From the NCBI GenBank assembly GCA_036850595.1, contig CM072154.1, positions 13,213,330 through 13,277,329 of the forward strand: 64,000 nucleotides of DNA, in the 5' to 3' direction. This DNA comes from Rhyacichthys aspro (lineage: Eukaryota; Chordata; Actinopteri; Gobiiformes; Rhyacichthyidae). The notes below the pieces were generated by a model. It did no database searches and was not told the DNA's origin. It worked only from the letters and a program-made list of their open reading frames with translations. The translations under genes were made by a program, and so were the position numbers. Shown here one piece after another: positions 56,809 through 64,000 of the stretch (positions are counted from its first letter, which is position 1; each line of letters opens with the position of its first letter).

Positions 56809-59800
56809 GTGAGATCCGGACAGAAAACTACTATAAACCTTTTTATGTAGATGTTGTGTATGGGGGTATTCCACTAACCCATCTTCCTTAATTTTGGGAC
56901 ATGATAATTTGTTGCTCTTAAAATCCATCATTTATTATTTTTTATATGGTCCAGTTAACAGTCTCTTATGTTACAAGGTCAACTACATGATGTGAAGGCT
57001 AGGCTTTCCTCTGCTGTGTAACCCCAACCCCCTTCTTCTGCTCAGGGTATCCCCCTCTCCACTGCCACCTTTTATTTATTTATGCAGCACCTCACCCTCC
57101 TTCAACTCTAGGCTTATCCTGTGCATGCATGCCTCCATTTAATAATCATGACATTTACTTGTTGTATTAGAGGCATCAATTAAAATCAGACATCAGGCAT
57201 GTTTGATTGGTGTGACCTTTAGATATTCATTACGGCTATTTTTAATTCTCCTAATGTGGTAATTCAAGTTGGTGCTGAATCAACAAATGCCTAATAAAAT
57301 CTTGACTTCTGCAAACGAGAATAACTTGAAAGGGGCGGGAGCATGTTTGAATTTTTAAACCTTCCCGCTCAACAGAGGGAGATGAGAGAAGTTGGAGCGG
57401 AAACTGGACGAGTTACGACCCTTTGGGAATGGAAAGAATGTTGAGAGTGACTGTTCAAGTTGGAGAGAGATAAAGGATGTGTCTGTTAGTCGGAGCAGTG
57501 ACCTGACTTATGCCCCACTTTGTCCGAAGTATCAGAAATCAACAATAGTTTGTCACCGTCTTGTGATTTAGATTACAAAGTATGTCTATATCATGTTGTT
57601 GTGTCCATGACTGCTCTTTGACAGGCGCTTATTTAGTCATAGTTTTCTCACATCCTTCTTTGCTTTTTTGGCAAACCCCTTTTTGCTATGCTTGAAGTCT
57701 GCTTATCATTCCCATAAGGTTTTTAGTAAAGACATACTGGTGGGAATTCAACCCTCTCCTGTGGTCCTTGCTGCTTGTTTGTCTAGAGAAGAGGGAGGCT
57801 TTGGGCTGTCTTAGAATTTCTTGCTCACTTTTCCCATGCATTTCTTTGCCAGAGAGGCCCCCAGCTCTGACACTAAAATGAATACACAGTCCAATAAAGA
57901 GAAACAAACTGGGAAATAACCATAGCACCAAATTAATGGGGAAAAGGTTTTTTTTCAACAAAAACAAAAACATACCCACCCTAACTAGGAAAAGAATGAC
58001 CAATTGTGGGGCTTTAACCCTGGCTGCTCTGTATAAAAGAATAGAAACATCCATCTGTGTGGGTAATAAACTCAATTGTTTGCTCTGCTGTGGCAGAAGT
58101 CCATTCTTTTGCAGTGGGGTTAAGTATCGGGTTATACCGGCTGTAGATCACTGATCAGACATTCCCCTTTGAAAACCATAGAAATGCATCTTTATCACTT
58201 TGCCCAACCCCCAAAGTCTGATTCAGCCTGCCGGAAAGAAGTGATGCTATCAAGGGGAATACACATTCTTCTAAAAATTCCCCTTGGCTTCCTTTGTGCT
58301 GTCTAAAGAAAAACTGGAGGTCACTGGAGGCAAACACAAGATAAGCCACAATTGAATAGAAACCAAAGCAAAAAAAGGCAAAAGCAATTTCAAGTTTCCT
58401 CTTTAAGATGATATAACTACACTAAAAGACATAACTCAGCAGCTGGCCTCTCACAGTGCAATTTCAAATGGGGCAAACATTAGTAGTGTTGGTGTCTTTG
58501 GTACACAGCTGGTTTATGTATTGACAGCAGTGTTTGTTTGTTGATTTTTGGTGGACTCAGTCAGATTGAAGTAGTTTGTCTGGAAGATTTACTGAGTAGC
58601 TGGATTTTCTCCAGTGACCCTACTTCTCTCCACTCCCTTCTGCCTGAGCCATGGGTCACTCCACTTTACAACAGGTGAGCCACTGAGGCCCCCCACATGC
58701 CAGTCTGTCAACCCCATCCACAGTAGACCACTCTATGTCGGACTATGGTTTGTACTTCTACTGGTGGAAAGGGCACTAATATTAACACGCACACCCAGAA
58801 AGATGGAGGAATTCAGTTCGCTGCTGTTGCTTAGTAACAGCACGGCTCTGTGCCTTAATTTAAGTAGCGTGCTGCCTCTTCAGCATTTGCCGCTTTTTCC
58901 ATGTGTTAGCAGCTGAATGCAGTATTTAGGTATTATTTAGGCAGTGTTTAATTTAGTATTTATTATTTCAGGATGTGGATTTTTTTTTCTTGATAATTGC
59001 TGAATTGTTATTGTGGAAACAAATTTTATAACTAGGACAATTAACATAATCAGCTGCTAACTGACATTACTATGCTAAAATGACTGGGTAGTATGTATGT
59101 TTACCAGATTAACAAGTGACAAAGTACAGAGAGAGTCACAAGGTAAGCAGCTAATGACATTATACCCTTCAGCATCAGAGTGAACGGTGGTCTCTCATCT
59201 GCTGTTGGGTTAAGCCACTCAAGTATGACATCATGTGCCACACCTGCAACGTTCTGGGAGACGTGCAGTGTTGTGAGTACAGACCAGTTTGAATTGAAGT
59301 GCTAGGGACCACCACCGTTACTTACAGTCCCTTGGTTTCTCATCGGGCTTGTGCTTGGGACCACACAGAAGTCGTTTACACTTGCATAGATCCCACACCC
59401 CTCCACAACTCGCCTGTCAGTGTCACGGCAGCTGCGCACGTAGTTGTGGAATTCTAGCAGACAATCAGCAGCCTAAATATTGTTAAGCTCAGTCAAACCT
59501 GCCTTCTCTGTGCTCCACTCGCCGGTTCATTGTCAGCCAGAGCCCAGCGGGGTTAACAGGTCTTGGGTGTCACAGATGTAGAGAGGGTTAAACGCCAGCA
59601 GTACACAGCATTTGACAAAGGAGAGATTGAGAGAGGCGTCCCATTGTAGTAACTTTTGAAAGGATTGGTCACTTTTGTTCCATTTGAAATGGCAGATCAC
59701 TAAAAGATATACCAGTGTACCTAAACAAAGATATCTGTTGTGACTTTAAGCCCTATCTGTTGGGTTAAATGGGTTGGATGCTGATTGGACGTCAGTAGAA

Positions 59801-62800
59801 AATACCAGGAAGAGACAAAACACATTTTGATTAAGACACTGGTTATGTTTCTCCCAGCTGACCTTTCAATCATGTTATTACTTTTATGTGCAGTTAATTG
59901 TACTGTTTCTTAATGTATCATATCATGTCTGTATGAATTACTTACATAACCACATTTTTGTGATCAGGGCCTTTATTCAAAATATCTCTTTGCCGTACAG
60001 CACGTCTGCAGTTAAAGGGTAATCTTTTCTAAATGGCACTAAATAAAGTCTCAAATCCCCTCCCCTCTGGACCTAAGAGGATAAATCCTCCTCGCTGTGG
60101 TCGGGGCTTATGGAAGACTGGGGAGCTACTAGGCCCAGCTGCACTCCTCTATGTCCAAAGTCAGGGACAAGTAGGTGTGTTTTTGAACTGTCATGTTCTC
60201 TAAGAGGAACCTGGCAGGCTCTTACATTGGCTGGTCTAGTGGCCTAGTGCAGTCACAGCCGAGCCACCCAACCTGTTTCAAACAAATCATGTCAAGACCA
60301 GCCAAAGATTAGGAAGAGTTTATAACATTTTGGAGCTGAGGCAGTGTATGGACAACACTATAAGATAGAATATCGTATTGAAGAGATTCCCCAGTTTTAG
60401 TTTAAATGGCATTTTACTAATGCATCATAAATTTAAGAGCTTTTGACCGTTGGGCAAACCCCACTAACACCGATCCAACTGCTCAGCTCTAGAGGACAGG
60501 ACATGTCAGTGAGTGAAATGTTTTCAAGCTTTGGTGATAAATAGCAGTATGTACATCTTATAATGAAAACCAAAGTTGGCCTTTAACTTGAAGAGAACAT
60601 TTATATAAACATAACATAAACATTTATAAAGCATTCACAGTGTTGGAATTTCAAGACTTAGGGACCTGGCAACAACCTCCTGAAGCCTGTGCTTACAAAT
60701 AAGAGTACTGTGACTATTCATAGAACTATTGTATAATCCTACATTTTGTGCGTCATCATACTGCAAGAGTTACTGCAGTTTATCTGTAGTGAATAGACAT
60801 GGAACATTCTTGAACTAATATCTAACTTTTATGTAATGTACATAGTTTTCAGTATCCAACACTGTGTCTTCTCATTTCAATGGTCTGTTCAGTTCAGTAG
60901 TAGCAGTATGGAGGCCTTGCGGGGTTATGATCCGACCATTGTAATCCAATTACAGAAGCCTCCACCAGATCAGGCAGGAGTCCAGGCTAAAAGCAGAGGC
61001 TGAGGTAATGGCTGTATGTGTACAGCAGAGTTGACTGAGGCAACTGGGCGGTCACTAGTGTTTTGTATGAGCCCTATCTTTTCTTTAATCTTGATTGTGT
61101 TATGGTTTAATATTACAGTTTTTGTCTCATTTTGTTACATGTTGTTGGTATATGAATGATTTTATTAGACACGCCTTTATGGGAATTATTGTTATGACTC
61201 GATAAACAAAAAGCGGCTTTTGGTGTATTATGTAAGTTTGTTTCATAAATGATATCTTACCAAAGGTAACTTAATGCAGCGTGTTATATAATGTGTAAAA
61301 AGACTCCCTTTGAAGTTTTGGACAGAGACCGCTTTTTATTAACAACTTGATGATCTTGAGATCATTTTCATTTGTGTGGGCACAGTGGAGTGTTATATAA
61401 AGCAGTAACTCAGCTCATGATGGTAAATCCTAGGTTTAGGGTTGTTTGTTCAATGTGCCTGCCTCATTTCTTTAATAAAGCTTGTAGAATTTGCCCGTGG
61501 GCTGCGTTACACTCGCTGCTCACAAACCTTCCTTGTCTTTTCTTACGGTCACAGCATGATCTGCACAAATAAGCGTCATCATGCAAGACATCCAATCTCT
61601 CAACTGTTGCCTGTTTATGACTTGAGAAAATTCATCTTTGTGTTTACAGTCACAATCTGCAAAGAGACCTCTTTTTTACTTCCTTCAATTGTGCTGTAGT
61701 CAGTCCTCCACTCGACATCCTGTTTACTTGTGTGGGTTTTTATAGCAGATGGGAAGGAAGGGAAGGATGTGAAGTATGGCAGTCTGTAAATCTTGGTATG
61801 GCTCGGAGAAAAAGAGATCAACATCCATGTAGTATCACAGTATCAGTTCAAATAGTCAATAAAAATCAATAAAGAAATAAAGATGATGTATTTCTTTGTT
61901 GGAGTGACTACCTTCCTGTTGTTTGCACTGTTCATTTCCTTCCAGTTTTCCATCAAGACAGGAAGGGATCGTTAGATGACCCATACAATCACTTCACTTG
62001 TGACTAATTAGCTGTTCCACATTGTAACTTCCTTCTGAGTGGGTTTTAACCTAACAATCAAAATATCACTTATATAGTATTGCACATGGTCTTTAATCAT
62101 CACACTCATGACTTTTGCTTTGCCAATTATGAGCCAGATTAAAATAGCGCCTTAGGCACATAATAAGGGATATTTTTGTCCTTTTAGGCCAAGGGAGTGT
62201 GTCATAAAAGAGATGTAGATGCTCATTAGCATAAATGACAGAAAAGAATGAGTTGCTTTTGGTGGTTATAAATGGACAGATGGTGGGTGTGGTGAACCCC
62301 CCTCACCCCACCCCAGAGTCATGCACTTATCCAAAGCTCTTCATAAATGAGATGTTATATGCTTCTCGATAGCATCTGCTAAGATCTTCTCAGTCACACT
62401 CATGTCGGCGTCCTTTTAAAATCTACCTGATATTATTTTCTGGCAGACTGACTTGTGCCTCCCGTGTCACTTTAATGAATCAAACCACGAGGGCACTTTC
62501 TCAAAAGAGTCGTCTCCTTTTAATAGGCCAGCCATTCAAACATGAGCAAACCCAATTTCAAAGGGCTGGCCCATCACCCTGGGGCTCTCTTTAACTCCAC
62601 CATTACAATACAATCAGGGAACAGTGGCATATCTACTTTTTTTTCCACACTGTGCCACCAGCCTCGTCACCTCCTCCTTCCTCTTCTCCAGGCGGCTATT
62701 GTAAATAGGCTAGTGGGTCCAGACAGGCTGCTTTGAAACCCCCAGGCAGGCACAGAGGGAGGACTTCAGAATCAGAAAAATGGTGAAGAGGAGGGGATAT

Positions 62801-64000
62801 AAAAAAGACAGTTGTATGGTTGGACAACATGGGGCATGTGCTTGGTGAGAAAGGCATGAGGAGGGGGTTTAATTGGATACATGCCAGGTCCTTGAGAAAT
62901 GGGAATTGCAAGGGGAAAAATGGATAGATGGGAAGGGCATTGATTTTCTGTGGGAACCAGTGCACTCTTTTTAAGAAAGATGAATTGTGGGCCCGCCATC
63001 AGCTGCTGTAATGAGTTTAAAGTGCAAGAACTTTAAATGGACGACAATAAAGTGAATGTAGATTCCTGCGTCCCTGTTGCTTTCATTGTATGGGATTGTC
63101 TATTGAAAATCTTAAAACTTAGGAACTGGGTTGAAGATTAGAGCAAAGAAGAGAAAGCCTTTTTGGACACTGAATTCAGGCTTTTGCACAGTACCAGAGT
63201 CTCAGGTGAAAAGCTTGTCACAGTGACCCCTAAAAGTTAACCCTGCTGATAGAAAGAACGTGCAGGAACAGTCCCAGAAAGGATTTAATTACCCCAAGTG
63301 GTGCAGGAGGCCATTAGTCTGTGTCTGGCTGGGGGGCAGGGCCAGACCAGACCAGGACCCTATCATTAGGAGTGGGCAGGAACAGCCTATTGGAAATGAC
63401 TGTAGCCTAGTTTATGACTTGAGCGTTCGACAGATGTGGAGCAGTGGAGTAATGAATAGTTTGATTCAAGATACAACACAAGAACCAAGATGTCAGCAGA
63501 AAACTGGATGTGTTTTCTGCCGCCCATCCCCCTTCAGTCAATGGCACAAGCCGATCGAATAGTCTTGAATGTTGAGGGGACTCTATAAGGGTCTTCTACA
63601 GAACATTAATCTAGTATGTCATTATAGCAGACTATACAAACAAATTGATTTTGCAGAGCATTACCCCACCCCCTTCCTTCCTGCAGTTTCAACCTTGTAC
63701 TTGGGAAACTATAATTGCACGTGAGCTAGGTTGGAGTGTGTGCCCCTGGCCCCAGCTGTAGCCCCAGCTGCTCCCCTCCTCTGTCATTTATGGCAGAAAC
63801 AACAGGAGGCTGTTCATCTGTGCTAGTCACATGTAACATCTTTGCACCGAGCCATGTCTTTTGTGAACAATACCTACCAAATGTATGTATTATAATACCA
63901 AAGGCTGTGTGTGTTTACCTTCAGCTAGGTTTGATCAGATAGAGCAAAGTCAAAACAGAGTCAAAGTAAGATACGACCAGCCCAATCTTTGTGTAAACAA
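56809..64000 (+). other. First intron of bicd2 (incomplete)
   Basis: More than 7 kb of AT-rich DNA after the first coding exon. I looked for the next BICD exon (the AFGQ block) and did not find it. Open frames here have no recognisable domains. No repeat with clear termini was identified. Confidence 0.75.

Noticed and set aside
58614..58916. A 100-codon frame in the bicd2 intron
   Set aside because: Leucine-rich by chance, no similarity to BICD exons, no acceptor and donor pair in phase.
1..64000. CRISPR arrays, operons, phage or toxin modules, tRNA or rRNA genes
   Set aside because: None seen. The window is vertebrate nuclear DNA with spliced genes, and the short repeats present are microsatellites or transposon ends.

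Overview
The window looks like teleost fish nuclear DNA, probably from a percomorph. It holds five vertebrate genes with compact GT-AG introns, AT-rich noncoding DNA, a decayed Tc1-like transposon and an interspersed repeat of the kind common in percomorph genomes. There are no bacterial operons, CRISPR arrays, rRNAs or recognisable tRNAs. Exon models were built by hand, by matching conserved protein blocks to splice sites and checking that phases join without a frame break.

Layout. (1) 1-4080: upstream noncoding DNA. (2) About 4080-22110, plus strand: fibulin-2 (fbln2), with a probable noncoding first exon, 16 coding exons and a 3' UTR; the model gives 1,189 residues. (3) About 22112-41580: a 19 kb intergenic stretch with repeats and no supported gene. 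(4) 41581-46951, minus strand: wnt7a in four exons (350 residues), convergent with fbln2 as in the human FBLN2-WNT7A pair. (5) 47867-50182, plus strand: an F-box/WD-repeat gene that best fits fbxw12 (10 exons, 468 residues), head-to-head with wnt7a. (6) 50532-53658, minus strand: ptpdc1, a dual-specificity-type phosphatase (9 coding exons, 664 residues in the preferred model), tail-to-tail with fbxw12. (7) From 56584, plus strand: the first coding exon of a Bicaudal-D gene, best read as bicd2, followed by more than 7 kb of intron that runs off the window.

The genes do not form one pathway. Fibulin-2 is an extracellular matrix protein and Wnt7a a secreted signal. FBXW12-type proteins are predicted ubiquitin-ligase substrate adaptors. 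PTPDC1 is linked to centrosome and cilium biology, and BICD2 is a dynein adaptor. The order joins blocks that lie apart in human (3p25, 3p21 and 9q22), so the rearranged synteny is itself informative.

I found no new multi-gene system. The best second-look items are: a well-supported GC-AG intron in fbln2; paired alternative starts and acceptors at the 5' end of ptpdc1 that keep one downstream frame; a His-to-Leu change in the conserved C-terminal motif of Wnt7a; a repeat split by a Harbinger-like insertion with TAA duplications; a folded-back Tc1 remnant; and the 3' ends of fbxw12 and ptpdc1, which appear to overlap.
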